Part shown: positions 10,041 to 23,075 of the stretch, piece after piece
Layout: the number at the start of each line of letters is the position of its first letter
Position numbering within the stretch: the first letter of the stretch is position 1
Translations under genes and position numbers: made by a program
Origin: Parelaphostrongylus tenuis
Lineage: Eukaryota > Nematoda > Chromadorea > Rhabditida > Metastrongylidae
Direction: 5' to 3'
Assembly: GCA_019055375.1 (NCBI GenBank)
Contig: JAHQIW010007302.1
Location: 1 to 64,000, forward strand
Length of the DNA stretch: 64,000 bases
The notes under the pieces: generated by a model
Seen by the model: the letters and a program-made list of their open reading frames with translations, nothing else
Told to the model about the DNA's origin: nothing
The model's database searches: none

Positions 10041-12039
10041 TAGTGTTGTTAAGCAATTTAAATTACGTCTGATTGATAAATCTGATGTCTATTGCTTTAA
10101 TATCAAAATTTATAAGGAAACCTGATATTGCGTGGACTAGATCTTGATCTTAGACTATTGAGAGCCATTCAATAGCGTAAATCTCGAAGATAACAGAAAA
10201 TCTCGGCGTTTCCAGAGCTTTGTTTGCTCTCTGGAGAGGCCGTCTTGATGAACTGTAAGAAAAAAAAAATAAGAATGGGACGCAAGCACTACTCATTGCT
10301 TGTCGGCTGAGGGGTGGGTTGTTGTGAATAGATAGACCGAGCAGCTGCGATCCTTATGATAAATAAGATTTTTCGAGATTTTTGTCTGGATTAAAGAAAA
10401 TTCTAGATAAAAATTACGACCGTGGTACTTCAAGAATTCCTTTGCACATGTATGCACTTTTCGTAATAAATTCAAGCTGTTCATGAGCCTTGGATTACTG
10501 ACGAGTTTCATTTGGCAAAATTCCATTGCGAACTTGTTTCTCGCTCAGCAATTAATTTGAGGCGACACGGAACTTCTCAATCGGTTCTTATAAAAAAAAT
10601 TAGTGCCGGTAAATTTACATCTTTGATGAAAATCTCGATTTGTTATCTACAAAGAAGAGTTAGGCGGAACTTTCTTGAAGGCATAGTCTGTCTAGAAAGA
10701 AGTGGGAAAACTTCAAACAGACAGACAAATAATTTGTGTTGTCTTCTTGCTATAAGACAATAAATTCTTGACTAAAACAAACAACCCCTTGCAAATTCTG
10801 CAGAATCTAGGAGCATTAGTAGAAAACTTGCAGTCGTTAAACAAATGATGTAAGAATTAGTCGCTATATAAAAAATACAAGGGCAATGTTTATTTCTCCG
10901 GATATAGCAGGAAAATTGCAAAAATCAACGGCGCTTTATAAATACCTGGCCTTGTTAACTTGAAGCAAACTTAACAAAAGCTGCAGCTCATATTTGTCTC
11001 GATCACGTTCTCAGGAACATACGCTTCATTTTCTCATCTTAGTATATTGGCAACTCCAGTAGAATAAAGGATTGTTCTCCTTTGAAACAGAACTCCTTGC
11101 TTCCTAAAAGTGTATTTTCTATTATTTGATGCGCTACTCCATATTTCGTTCCTTCTATGAGTAGAGCTCTATAACCATCTTATATTTCTTCGGTTTCTGA
11201 TTCCTTTCACAAAATTCAGCAGATGTTGTTCCTTTTACCATTATTCACCTTCGCTTACAGAAAAAGAATTGGTAGTTATCATATTTTATGGATTAATAGT
11301 ACTATCATAGTGGTGAGGGGAGACACCACTGGGAACACCAAAGTCACTTCGCAACGTTTCGTTTTTGTCAATCGATTTCTCCTTTAGTAAAGTTGTTTCG
11401 AAAGTGCATTCCTAACGGTGTTTCTTTCAGTGCGAATTCCCCTATTCTTGGGAAAGTCAGAATTTGTGACGCATCAACACAAATAAATGGTGGAAGGCGA
11501 ATCTGAGACACGCTCTAAGGTGGTTCACGCAGCGAAGTGTTTTCTCAGAAAACACTTACACATACGTCGCCCTTGTTCATAATTTGACATTAATTTCTCC
11601 ACTAACTAGTACTGTGCGCTGTTAAAAATGAAGTCTCTTACAAATATCGAACTTGACGAATTTTGTTTAGAATCTATTCCAAGTAATGTCTAAATGGTGG
11701 AGCAATCAAAAAACTGCTAGAACGTCTGCCAAACCACTTCAGTGACATTGTGCTTAGCACCGAATCCGTTGTTGCCATAAAAGTAATATGTTGCAAAAAG
11801 CCGTTTACGAATGAATAAAAGTTGAAGGCTTGAATTAACTTCAAACCGTTGATTAACCCTACTGGGTGCTGTCATGTTATACACATCACCATCGACGCCT
11901 TTGCTCTGTGTTACTACCAGCCGCATTCGAATCCTTTTTTTTTTTTACTATAGTTGGTCATCCCTCAATGGTACTCACTCAGAAAACACAAAGTCTGATC
12001 ATTGGTTAGGCTAAAGAAATGGTCTGAATCGAAGATAAT

Positions 12040-12107
12040 TTTTCTTCAGTCGTGTGTACACCATTTGCTAGATTTTATAGAAGCTGGAAGTGAGCAGTCC
12101 CAAAAAC
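12040..12107 (+). promoter_or_regulatory. Predicted splice-leader acceptor and 5' UTR
   Basis: A strong acceptor, TTTTTCTTCAG ending at 12,049, lies 58 bases before the start codon of the secreted-protein gene with no upstream exon of it in sight. The site is kept in both other copies. In nematodes such an orphan acceptor just upstream of the ATG usually marks spliced-leader trans-splicing. This is inferred, not demonstrated. Confidence 0.45.
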
Positions 12108-14362
12108 ATGGACAGACTTGCTACCGACTTCCTTGCAATTCAGATGTTAACCATTGGGACTATGTTGGGATGTGGAGTGATGCCACCAGGTCTAGGTAAT
12201 GAATAGTGCAAATTTATTTTATTATTTATCACTATTTACTATTTGTTATTATATTTACTAGTTACTAGTGCAAATCACACTACTAAATAGGTGTGGTGAG
12301 TTGAAGCTTCAAATGAAAGGGTCTTGCAATTTTAACACAAAAAGAGACTACAAAATCATTTACTGAACGGATACAAGTTTCCATGCTCAACACAAAGACA
12401 AACAATTTTTTTCAGCGAGAACTGTTGGTTTCAACGTCACCGGCTTTACTTTGCCTGTTTCTATGGTTTACACTGGGAATCCTACTCTTCCTGCTAGGTT
12501 TCCCAGCATTCACACAACCAGTGGAGCGGTACAAGCATTTCTAACACGTATTGTGATGCAAACAGTGAGTTGGTAACTCTTGGATCTCACTTTCTTGCAA
12601 ATTTTTAAAAGTTGCAGTAGGTGAGCTCCACTTTCTGAGAAATTTCTGGTGTACGAGTATCAGTGTTGCTTGCTTCATTACATTTTACTCGAGACAACTT
12701 TTGAAGGATTTCTAAAACGTGGAAACTTCACAGGTCTATGATGTTCTCCAACAGCAAGGTCGCGTCGTTCTTCTTCCTGATGCAATGATCTCTTTTATTC
12801 TGGATCAACTTAATGTTAGGATCAGCTACAACCCACTTGAATGCAAGGCAATTGAAGCTAATCCAATGGGCCCGTGTAAGTGTTCAACATTCAAAACTAC
12901 GTGAGGATATTACACTGCTAACGCATAAGAACACATGTAAAAACTGAATTTTCTCAATGTTGTTGCGAAAATCATCTCACATTGAAAATGGGAAAACGCC
13001 TCAGATGTAGAAGGAGACTAAAATTAGTTTGTTTTCCGAAGCCTCTTCGAATGCTTTGAGGCTAACGCCCTTCTACTTTAATACTTAGATGACCCTTATT
13101 CACAAGTGGTGCGGGCTTAGCTCAAATTTCTTTCCTTTCTCACTCGGGCAGATGTCGTTAATTGCGGTGGCCTGTTTCAAACCTGGTGACGTTCAGAGCA
13201 ATTCGTTGTCTTGATTGTTTTTTGAAGAATAGTATTCCTGATCAAGTTGTCCTTAATCAGTATGTTATTTTCGTGAGAGGTGTTTTGTAGATAGACCTTT
13301 TTCAACGCGGTTCTTATTTTTTTTTTTCTTTCTTCTGATTCGATAATTGCAACTCTGCGTTCGCATTCGTTAGACTTTTCAGTTTCAATCTATACTTTTC
13401 GGAGATTAATCATTGTGTACAGAGGACATTAAGGGCCTAATTCTTTTCTTGTAAAGTGGAACACTCCTGCTTCTTTCCTGTCTGCACAATTTGAGCAATT
13501 TCACAAACATTGAACTTCTGGGGGCACCGCGGCCTAGTGGTTGTGATGTTGCCGAGGACGCGCATGAACGATTCGAATGCTAGAAGTACTGGGATCCGCA
13601 CAATAAAAATTTTGATGACGGGTAGCGTAAAAATATAGATAAATAAATAAATAAATAGGTAAATGGATAGAATTTCTATTTGCAGTGGAAATTTTAGCAC
13701 TTCTTTTTCAAACATTAACAGAATGATAAACGTTTCGATTGTCCTACATATTTTCTTACTGTATTCTTAAAGTCGTTGTAAAGTTAACTTAGAGATTTAT
13801 CGCACACACTGTGACAAATTGTTACGACTGCGAAAGAACAAAAACCGCTACTGAGAAATCTAATCTTTGTTTTAATGAATACACATAATTTTTTATATAA
13901 GTATTTTTAGTTCAATAAAATAAATGCAAAGCGCTGGATTTAGTGTGAAAAAAAACTAGTTTCTGCATGTACCATATTTCACAGTGAGAGCAAATGTTTG
14001 AATAACGAAATTGCTTGCAGTTCGACATGCTATGAATCCACACTGCATCGTCTTCCGCAACGCAGTGACTGGCTTATGCCTTATGGGTGGAGGAGGAGGA
14101 GCTATGTGTGGATTGAGCCCGATTATGAATATTGGTGCCATTGCCGGCACTCACAAGTCAATCTCAGGAACTCTCACGGTTTGCAAATTTTCATTTTGTT
14201 TAACTTTGTTAGCAAAAGAAATCTTTCGTGTAGACTACAAATGTCATCATGGCGTTTTGGTCAAGAGAGATGTGGCAGAGTGTGGTGGACAGAGCAATGG
14301 AAATATTAGCATCGGGCCAGTTAGGACTGTACTTCTACACGGCATTTGCGACCGTCACCTAG
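12108..14362 (+). CDS. Small secreted nematode-specific protein, five exons, intact copy
   Basis: Exons are 12,108-12,195, 12,416-12,564, 12,734-12,875, 14,021-14,178 and 14,234-14,362, giving 221 residues. All introns are GT-AG and all phases agree. Residues 1-22 are hydrophobic and look like a signal peptide ending near Cys22. The mature part has FNVTGFTLPV (sequon at Asn36), VLQQQGRVVLLPDA, YNPLECK, NPHCIVF, and a conserved end with MWQSVVDRAMEILASG. Cysteines are at 22, 116, 135, 146 and 156, so disulphides are likely. I recognise the pattern as a family of uncharacterised secreted proteins in clade V nematodes and know no function for it. The start codon is the first ATG after the predicted trans-splice acceptor. 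Intron 3 (1.1 kb) contains a SINE. Two other copies in the window are broken, so this is probably the working gene. Confidence 0.85.
13520..13665 (+). repeat. SINE-like repeat (family S), internally deleted, in intron 3
   Basis: It starts with a box-A-like GGCCTAGTGGTTGTGATG and then jumps to GATTCGAATGCTAGAAGTACT and ATCCGCACAATA, losing about 130 bp that the z2 and z3 copies keep. It ends in an (AAAT)n-type tail near 13,640-13,660. Being at the same place in all three gene copies, it predates the triplication. Confidence 0.55.
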
Positions 14363-14389
14363 AGCGTAAATTTGGCAGTGAATGTACAA

Positions 14390-14395
14390 AATAAA
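14390..14395 (+). terminator. Polyadenylation signal AATAAA
   Basis: A canonical AATAAA lies 28 bases after the stop codon of the secreted-protein gene, a normal distance in nematodes. The equivalent AATAAA is conserved after copy 2 at 33,558-33,563. Confidence 0.6.
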
Positions 14396-15124
14396 CGTTA
14401 CACCTTTAGATTTTCTGTTTACTTTTTCTTCACAGAGGTGTCAACATATTACTCCACAGTAAATGCATTCATGCAAAATTTCAGTGTTGAATTAAAATGC
14501 GTTTTTTCGGATGTGTCATCTTTAGCAATAACTAAAAATTTTTTTCTCATTAAATGATAAAAAAATTTCTCACGTTTATGAATATAAAGGAAACTGCATA
14601 TCCGTAGAGAAATACTGTAAGAGCTTTTTACAAATGCACTCGCTCATCATCGAAGAGATTTCATTTAAAACATTGATTAGATAACGAGATTAATAGGCAA
14701 TAAGTTCTCATAACATCTTCGATTAGATTTCGAAATCTCACTTTTCACCATCGCCCCGTTTTGGCCTTCCATCAGTTTCATCAAATCAACTTTCTTTAGT
14801 ATAACACTTGAATGCTAAGGATTCTGACGATGTAGAAAGTTATAGGAAGCTTTAGGAGGTTATTAGGAAGTCCAATAAATATTCAGGGAAATTTCTAATG
14901 TTATTGTCTTATCTGGGTGAAATCCTGTGCCAAGTGGCTAAACGTGAATTTCTTTTGAACTATGCCATTGAGAGAGCACCTTTCAAGGGAAAAGTCTTCA
15001 AAAGATTGATTATCAATACCCAATATCAGCATAAGTGGGTTCCATATCGATAGGGACTTGTCACGCCAAGCCGTTGACGGTTGGATGTTGACAGACAACA
15101 CGCTGCAGCGTAGAAAAAAGAGGT

Positions 15125-15232
15125 GTCGAAACGAGTGTCGATAGTGCAATGGTTCAGCAAGCGCCCACGTACAGGGTGAAATGGAGTTCGAATTGAAGCT
15201 GACGCGAAAGTTTTGTACACCACTTACCATCT
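15125..15232 (+). repeat. tRNA-like SINE unit, single
   Basis: It contains a diverged form of the unit found in the palindromes: GTCGATAGTGCAATGGTTCAG, then GGGTGAAATG and GTTCGAATT, and a 3' GACGCGAAAGTTTTGTACACC. The anticodon and D arms are degraded. The same insertion is in z2 at about 34,382-34,483. It is not a functional tRNA. Confidence 0.55.
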
Positions 15233-17400
15233 TTCGGCTTATTGTTACGTCATACCACCGCAAAAGGTGGTCAAATAGGATGAATTCTAATTCATTATCA
15301 AAGTCTTCGTCTTCGAGCTAACCATCACGAAAGTTTTATTCTGCTCTTTGATGCTGGACGTTCCTTAACAAAACAGATTAAGAAGGGGTCAGATCAGTCA
15401 GTCAATTAGAAACGAATGCACAAACGCGTGTAAAGGAGATCTGGTAAGCGAGGGAAAACGTTATTCAGGCATAATTTCACTCTACTGAGCTGGAATCGAT
15501 GTGACTGTAAAGGTCTAGATCACCAAAATGCATGACGTAGACAAGGGACACGTTCAATCGAGCACTGAATAGGCGAAGACGCTGAAGGGCTAGCAGAACA
15601 AATTCCCTTTCTAATAAGTTTATTTTAACCTGGTCATCCGAGAAAATATTGATTGGGCATGCCGTATGTAAAGAAACGCGGTATTCTAAACACACCATAT
15701 TGAATGCTGTTGATTAGGTCTGCTGCATGAAACGTCATTAGAATTTGATTTGATTAAAACACTCACACCACTGCCAGCTGAATACTTAGGAATTGCAGTG
15801 ATTTTTCTCATTGGCAGAGATTTACCGACGTGGTTCGATATTATAGTGAATGTGCAAGGGAAATGCCGTTGCGGAATTGTTCGTGGCTTAGCAGTTCAGC
15901 AAAATAGAATTGTTTAATATTAGGTCTTCAGCTAAGTTTCCAAACTTCATTCAAAATCAAAAAATTTATTGTTCCAAGTTGATGAAAGTGTCAAGTAACA
16001 TAAACTGAAGTTTTCTCCGTCTGCCTGGATGCAATTCTTCCAACGCTCCTGCAAAAAATCAGTTCCGAGCTTAATATATTGCACTCACTTGTCTCTCTAT
16101 GGAGCCGTCACGGGAAGTCGTTTGTAACTTACTGCTTTACAAGTTTTAAATGTCAAAGTTTCAAACTTCAAGTTTTTGCAAATCGGCAGCCCTTGAGTAG
16201 GTTACTCTTTCAAGACGCTATGGTCGTCTTCGTACTATGATCATTTACAGGCAATTTTTGTTGAAAAGAGCTTTTCCACTATAATTTCCATAATCATTTT
16301 ATAGCATGAGGAGCGGCTATTTAATTCTGTGCTTGGTTTCTGAAAAATCGATCGCCGCGCTGTAGCCGCTTATAGAGAAAATTACGTTTCACACTTGAAG
16401 TTTTCTTCGCACATGAGGGTTATATATGCAGCAGAAGTTTATAAGCGGTATAGAGGAAATCGTTGACTGTCGGAAATCACGACAAATCTAGAGAATTCTT
16501 CTGAAACGGAGAGAAGTTTTTCTAATTAAGTGGCTAATATCTCATTCCTTTGGAGCGAATTTGAATTCGGTGCGCTCAGCACAATACAATAGGCACGCGA
16601 TATTCGTCATTTGAATAGATATTTTCCCTTTCTTTCGGAAAGTTCTCAGGTTTCTCGTATCACTTTGACCTCCAGTACTTTTTTATACACTCTACCATTT
16701 TTCTTCTTATGTAACTCTTATATGAGAAGAAGATTGAAAACAGTAGAACGTATGTCGAGAGTGATAGTGTGGCCTGCATAATATGTCACCTTATTGGTAT
16801 CTTTCAATAGTTTTTGATTGTTTGCATGCTTCACGCCTTGGGGCCTCCATATAGTCATAGTAGGGACTTTGTTCTATCGTTCTAATTGAGATCAGCTCTT
16901 TTTCTATCTTTATAACGTAATTAATCCTATGAAAATCAAAAGCGAAGGTTTAAGTACTTGGGGACAAACGTAATCTTCTTTTCCCCACTACAGTACACTG
17001 AAGTCTTTAAAGACATGCCACCTACTGTGGTACTTTTCCTCCTTTAAGTTAGCAGATGACTACTAAATTCTAGCGTTTCTCTTGGCTCTACAACGCATCA
17101 GGAATAAGGCGTTTGAGAAATCAAATACATTATTGAATCGCCAAAATCTAGGATATCAAATGTCTATTATAAGTCAGTGAAAAATCTTTGTCCATCGAAA
17201 GTGGAAAAAGTGTTAAAATGGCCCAAGCCGTCAAAAAGATCAATTTGTCAATTGATAATTGTAATGCACTTACATGAAAACAACTGTCGTAGAATAGCTT
17301 CCCCATGTGAAGAACTGCTACACCTATGAAGTATTGTCTCAGTATAATTTCCAGTTTCTGATCCATTCATTGTTTGCTTACTTTTGCTCATCGCTATCAG

Positions 17401-20400
17401 ACCTGATCTGTCGTCAACATCTCATCGGCGGGCGGTCTACAGTATACCTTCAATGTTCCGTACGGTGTTGGAAAAACGGCGGTGCGCCGTTTACTCAAGC
17501 ATTTGAACAGCGTTATGATACAAATCCTCAAGCAACAGCCTGTAATCAAATCAACACCTAATCAAATAACAAAAGTCGCCTTTCACTTAGGCGCCATAAA
17601 TCGATGGTCGCGTTAACCCGTTCCTCCTCTCCTGCCGCTCCAGCCCTCGGCCCGTGAAATGGCCAATGTGTCGTTGCTCACATGTTTCAATCAATTTTGT
17701 TTTCCCTACTACACTGCGTAGAACCGTTCTTCCCAGAAAATAGGCACTCCGTTGGAGTTACTAAATATTACGCTGTCGAATGATTACTGACAATTCAAAG
17801 AAAGAGCTACGCCTTGCGAGAAAAACACGTGTGCGAAACACGAGTGTTTTTCTTCTATTGAAGCATTATGATGAAAAATTTTCAAAAAACGGCCGTGCAC
17901 CGCGCTAACGAGAGATTTAAGCTTTCAAGTCATTGCTAGCACTTTTATGAAAGTTCTTGTTCGGCGAAAGGGATCAGTTTTTGATTCCGTGGCGTCTAAC
18001 GGAGAAGTATCTCATTTTTCTGGCTTACACTTGCCCAACTGAACGTGCATGTTGTCCAGCTTGAATAGAGGAGACGCAAGAAATGAACGCATTCTGTTCT
18101 TCGGTATTTCGCGAACCCTTTCTGATAGATGACAGAAATTCGAAGACTTTTTTTTTGCTTTACAAAGTTTGAGAGGATAATATGCAACACAACGGCGGAG
18201 AAAACTTGGCGTTTGTCGTTTATGGAAAATATATCGTATTAGTTCTAAAATCAACCAAATACCCTACTAGGCTCGCGTAAGGCGCAAACACATAACGTGG
18301 AAGATTTTACCGGTGAGTGACATTCTGTGAAAAAAGGTGTCACATAATTTGTTGAGGTGCAGGGCACTGGCTTTATTATCACCTTTCCCATTCAAATCTT
18401 CCTCCTTTTTGTTATTGAAGGAAGTTACGTATTGCGGTGAGAAAACTTTTGGAATGCGTTGAATTCTATACCTACATCATGGCGTACTTGTGATGATTTG
18501 TTGGGAAACCCTCCTACACATTATAGCGTACGGGTGGTGCGCTTTAGGTTGGGTGTTACTGGTTACGAGTTTAAGTTTTTTTTTTGTAGATAGATCGAAT
18601 GTCTGCTGATATGGCGGTTGAGTTAAAGCAATACGGTGTTTCTATAGTGTCACTATGGCCTGGTATGGTCAAAACTGAACTCTCTGAGATGCTGCGTGAT
18701 GAAAACAAATTAGAAAAAATGGTCCAGCAGTCGAGGGTATTCTTTATCATTGATTTTTTTATTGTTAATTTTTTTTTAAATTCCGTATACAGACAGTTTA
18801 TTATTTTCAACATGCTTATTTCAAACCATTTTGTTTACGATCCTCGTAGGGAAGAAAACATTTTTGGTGTGCATAATTGTCATGAGTTCAAATCGTTAAC
18901 AGCTGTAAGATAACGGTGTTTCTGCAGAACCTGCATGACTAGGTGGAGCCTGCGTTGTCAGCTAACGATGGTTGCATCAACGTAGAAGCTTTTCAATTTA
19001 ATCAACGCAAACCAGCATCAATTTGTGCAGTTCCTTTTTTTTTGACATACGCGATAGGTTAGCAATCAGTTCCGCTCACTCAGGGGACTCGATAAATACT
19101 ATGCTTTATAGTTCTACGACCACTACAACAGATATTATGTTATGATCCATCCGTCACAATTCAAAGGATACGTCGTGCATTCGACATCCCTAAGCATCTT
19201 AAAGGTGGTTGAATGCATATATGATTTTTCTAATAACTTAGGTAGCCTATCAATGTATCTAGTCAGTGCTGCTATCCTCCCAGGTAGGTCTGGTTGTGGT
19301 TGGTGAATCCGAGAGGGTTATGTTGATGTGTGGGACGTGAGATCGAGTTAATGACCACAAGTCTATGGCAGAGCAGTTCTAACCATCGCGACATACGAGT
19401 AACAATTAGAGAATAATCGTTGTCAGCTATAACGCTCAATAGTTGCCCATGGAATTTTGTTGCAGCATCGGCTAATTGAAAGGTGATAGTATGTAGGCGT
19501 TATCAATGAACAGTCCTTTTATAAATCCGTTGCACATATCCGCCTTATGACGCTGAATATGCCCATAACATATACATAAGTTTCGGATAATCGAACGTTC
19601 ATTTGTGATTAATACCCTTTGACAAATACACAGTACGAAGAGCAACCCCTTAGAAATCAACCATCAAGTGTTGCACAGGCTGTTACAGTTTACATGCTGG
19701 ATAGAACACTTTACTTATTTTTTGAGAGAGCTTGACTGTTATTTCATCAGCACTGAGCGTAACGTGAATTAGAAGCCGACTTTTTGCATTGTACCTGAGC
19801 TTGACAGCTCAATAAGTATTTTTCTAACTCATGACTATCACGCGATCGTGAAAAAGCTTTGTTTGAGATGTCAACTTTGATTAAAGTGTTACATTTTTCG
19901 GCTAACGTTTTGTTGTTCCTCAGAGTCGGTGATCCGGCTCGACAGTCACTGTTATATCCTCCGATAAGAGTAGTAATCGCATCGAGTCGAATTCGTGGAG
20001 CATTACTTTGTATAATCACATCATCCGGCGTTTTCTTCCATGCAGAACGGTTCTTATGGTGCTTCTTCGCTGGTAGTCATTTGTTTTTTCCCCAAAAAAA
20101 TTCCCTCTTCAACATTTGTATCATTATCACGTTGGATTTGAAACGTAACATGAAAGATGAAAATCACCTATTGAGTTAATGAATTACGAATAAATAGATA
20201 GCTTATCTATGGAAGAATACGTCTATTTATTTGGACATATTCTTCATTGCATTTTTGAGCAAACACGAGGCCCTCGATAAAATTTTATTCAGCTCACGTT
20301 TTGAAGTCTTCGTATTGTTTGAATCGAGTCTGATACGAGGTTGATGGTTTGGGAGGTGGTTGTTCTCACGTTGTAGCTGTTCTCGTTTTTGAAGTCAAAT

Positions 20401-21116
20401 TCATTGAAGTGGAACACCATTCTATTGAAAGATCTTACCCAGCACTGCTCTTTTTACAGAACATATGTTTACCAAAGGCTGCCGTACATTTGATCCGCTT
20501 TTTTTTTTTGAAGGCGCTTTCGGCAGAAGTTGATGTCATACTGGCTGTTTACATAGTATAGCGATATATTTCTGAAAACCGACTTTTATTCAACCACGTC
20601 ATAAGTAATCAATGTTTTCGTTGGTTGCCAATCACACACTCCATCAAAAATCACTTTAATCACGTGAACTTGAACGTTTCAGTCTTTATCTTCGTGTGTG
20701 ATTTGCTTATTTGAGATGCAGCATCTTTTCAAGAGGATCTACAGGTTTATGTTAAAAAATCTTTGTAGAGAGGGAGTAATTCAGCATAATTAGTTATAGG
20801 AGTGGCAACATGTTATATTACTCTTTTGTTCGCAGGTCTCAGTCCAAAAATGAGAAATCTGTGGCAGTCATAGAGGACCGTAGTTGAGTTATTGGTCTTG
20901 TATTGATGTGTTATATTTTAACAATTCATTAAAAGTCATTATGCAGACTTTATTTTAGAACCAGTTGGATAGGGCTTTCAAGCAAAGCGAGTCCTACCGA
21001 ATCTGTCGGTAAAGCCATTGTGGCGTTAGCTGCAGATGCAAAAGTGCAAAAAGAGTCAGGAAAAGTTTTGATGACTGATGACCTTGCTAACGAATATGGT
21101 TTTAAGGACATTGATG
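17401..21116 (+). pseudogene. DHRS1-like short-chain dehydrogenase relic, copy 1
   Basis: Three exons remain. The first, 17,401-17,481, has NISSAGG and YxxxK (YGVGK), hence the catalytic Ser, Tyr and Lys. The second, 18,590-18,736, has DRMSADMAVELK and WPGMVKTELSEML. The third, 20,959-21,116, has QLDRAFKQSES, VALAADAKVQ and DLANEYGFKDIDG. These match the C-terminal half of animal DHRS1-type SDRs, NAD(P)-dependent oxidoreductases. No exon for the Rossmann TGxxxGxG part was found upstream, and the last exon present in z2 is missing here because the block is truncated. One base is lost in exon 1 (near 17,411) and one gained in exon 3 (near 20,993), each breaking the frame. Either indel could be a read error, but the missing exons make this copy non-functional as it stands. 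Confidence 0.8.
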
Positions 21117-21240
21117 GTGAGGAGATGACGTGTGACTGTCTCGTAAATTGGAGGCCGCACTCCAATTTCCGGCAAAAAATTCGATTTTCTTTACGTTTCG
21201 AAAGAACTTTTTTGTTAGTACAGTTTTTTCTTTAGATATT

Positions 21241-21640
21241 CGTTAATACACTTTTTTTCACTTTCACTTAATCAAATGTTTTCCAGTATAAGTGAGCAAG
21301 AGTGTTGAATTACGAAAGAAATCATGCGACAGCACAACAGTTTTACAGAACTGTTCGCCATAAGACGATGATCAGACCATTTTTTTGAAAAATATATTGT
21401 TCACGTACTTACGAAAAGAAAAGGGATATGAATTTTCTATGAACGCTGTATGAAGTTAAGCAAAAAGTTCCGTGTTGTTAAAGATTGTGTTGTTTCATCA
21501 CTAGCTGAAAATTGAATACCTTCGCCACAGCATTCTTCTCAAACTTTCGAACTGATGGTGCTTAGTTAGCGGTTTCCTGTCAATGCAGAAAAAATACCCT
21601 GGCATCAAGTTTTCAGTTGGGAGTTGTGCAAATATACCCA
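21241..21640. repeat. Tail of block x, partial copy
   Basis: About 21,290-21,600 matches 2,380-2,690 of block x. The rest of x is absent, so z1 joins x within this stretch. The junction removed the last SDR exon and more than 2 kb of x compared with the z2-x2 arrangement. Confidence 0.75.
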
Positions 21641-21948
21641 ATGATAAAGAGTGATGTTCAAAAACATATGCGTCAGCTGGGATTCGAGCCCACATCTCAC
21701 CGTTTCCGGGTGCGCGTGCTGACCGTTACACTACCGCGACCCGTTTTGCACAGCACTCTTTCCACGCTACAATGCGTTATCAGCTATCTGTTATCCGTTG
21801 TCAACACGTTATCTGTGGTAGCGTAGAAAGATTGATGTCAGAACAGGCGTCGGTAGTACAACGGATGAGCATCCGCCCCCGGATAGGGTGAAATGTGGCT
21901 CGAATCCATCTGACGCAAATATTTTTTACACATCACTCTTTATCACTG
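21641..21948. repeat. Palindrome of two tRNA-derived SINEs, copy 2
   Basis: The organisation is the same as at 2,705-3,025. The left arm is on the minus strand (GCGTCAGCTGGGATTCGAGC) and the right arm on the plus strand (about 21,845-21,920, ending CTGACGCAAATA). It is flanked by AAAGAGTGATGTTCAAAAA and the inverted ACACATCACTCTTT. The right T arm has lost a few bases relative to copy 1. Confidence 0.75.
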
Positions 21949-22344
21949 AGTATATTATAGGATCTTTCCACCGCTAAAGTCAGCCAAATAAAAAGCATCC
22001 AAGTTGTGCAAACACTTGATGTTCTCTCGACTGAGTAAAGCATAAAACCGTGCAGATTATTGTTTTAATTCAGACTTAGTAATTTTTCGCTTTTTCTTTT
22101 CAATGCAGATTCAAAAGACATGGCGCGGTTTCTTAAAAATCGCTCATTCACAATTCAAGCGTCTCTCATTTATTTTATAACCAATCGACTCCCACAGCTG
22201 ATATGGGTAACATCTCTCAGCTGTTCCTCATGATGTACCACTGAAAGCCATGAATACTTGAATGTTTTCATTATCATTTGAGCCAACTTGTGGTCTGGCA
22301 AGGGCTCTTGTACAGCCCGATACACGTGTTTCGTCCTTATAGAC

Positions 22345-22450
22345 TCGCAAGTCGGGCAGAACCCGTCGTCTTTCGTTTTATAGTCAGTTCTCTTGGTAGC
22401 TCTGCTCCCTCACAGAGAATCATCGCAGACGAACGTTTTACACTCTATGT
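22345..22450 (+). repeat. Repeat E, plus-strand copy
   Basis: A segment with GTCGGGCAGAACCCG and TATAGTCAGTTCTCT recurs inverted at about 26,780-26,890, so block y2 is bracketed by inverted copies 4.4 kb apart. y1 lacks it at the matching position. No coding content. Confidence 0.5.
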
Positions 22451-22784
22451 CAAGTGAGATTTTTACCTAACACAGAGTGTTTGCGCACTCGATTGCTCTT
22501 TGGGTGGTATTTTTACCATATCACACCTTTATTTCGAGTGCTTTGTTGAGACCACGCTTAAACTTTATCAAATCCTTTCATTATTATTTGAACAAACTTG
22601 TCATGTGGTTTGGTAAGGGCTCTTGCACAGCGCGATACGCGTGTTTCTCCTTACAGACTCATATATAACAACATTTACTGGCAAACTTAGCGGAAAGCAT
22701 AACGATCTCGCTGTTTCAAATCATGAAGGTTTTGAGAAATCCTTCAGTCGACTATTTTGATGCCTCTTTAAGAACAGTATAATC

Positions 22785-23075
22785 TGACAGTGTACTTTGA
22801 GCCTTTCATGAGGTGTTTTACGGGCAGTTAAACAGTACAGGGTACGTGTTTTGGCTTTACAGTCTCCTCAGTTGCACGGTGCATTTTAGGGGTAGAAAGA
22901 TACTTCGAAAAAAAATCTTTTTCTCAAACATGACACTTACAAAAATTTCCAGATCTTCCAGAAACTGACTAACCAGAAAACACCTGTGCAACTGACGAGG
23001 CCGTAAAGTCGAAACACGTGTCTTGTCTAAATGTGCAGTAATAGACCTCATGAAAGGCCCAAAATAAATTGTCAC
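22785..23075. repeat. Fold-back repeat (family F), copy in y2
   Basis: The inverted arms are the same as at 3,545-3,865, with TTGCACGGTGCATTTTAGG on the left and CCTGTGCAACTGACGAGG on the right. They are slightly more diverged from each other than in y1. Confidence 0.5.

Larger units (their letters stand above)
9123..21240. repeat. Segmental duplication block z, copy 1
   Basis: The block is colinear with z2 (28,236-41,795) and, from about 9,729 to 14,090, with z3 (45,571-50,030). It carries the only open copy of the secreted-protein gene and a damaged SDR relic. Segment w, present before z2, is missing here: the end of y1 joins z directly at about 9,110. On the right the block stops short of the last SDR exon and joins the tail of block x. 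Between its genes (10.1-12.0, 14.4-17.4 kb) I see only non-coding repeat DNA that is also present in z2. Confidence 0.85.

Noticed and set aside
13998..14394. Longer overlapping open frames through exons 4 and 5 of the secreted-protein gene
   Set aside because: They read through the 55-bp intron 4 or use the wrong frame. The spliced model fits GT-AG sites, phases and the pattern of all three copies.
18599..18913. A 104-codon frame starting at a Met in the second SDR exon
   Set aside because: Only the first part is SDR sequence. After the GTATTC donor the frame is low-complexity intron.
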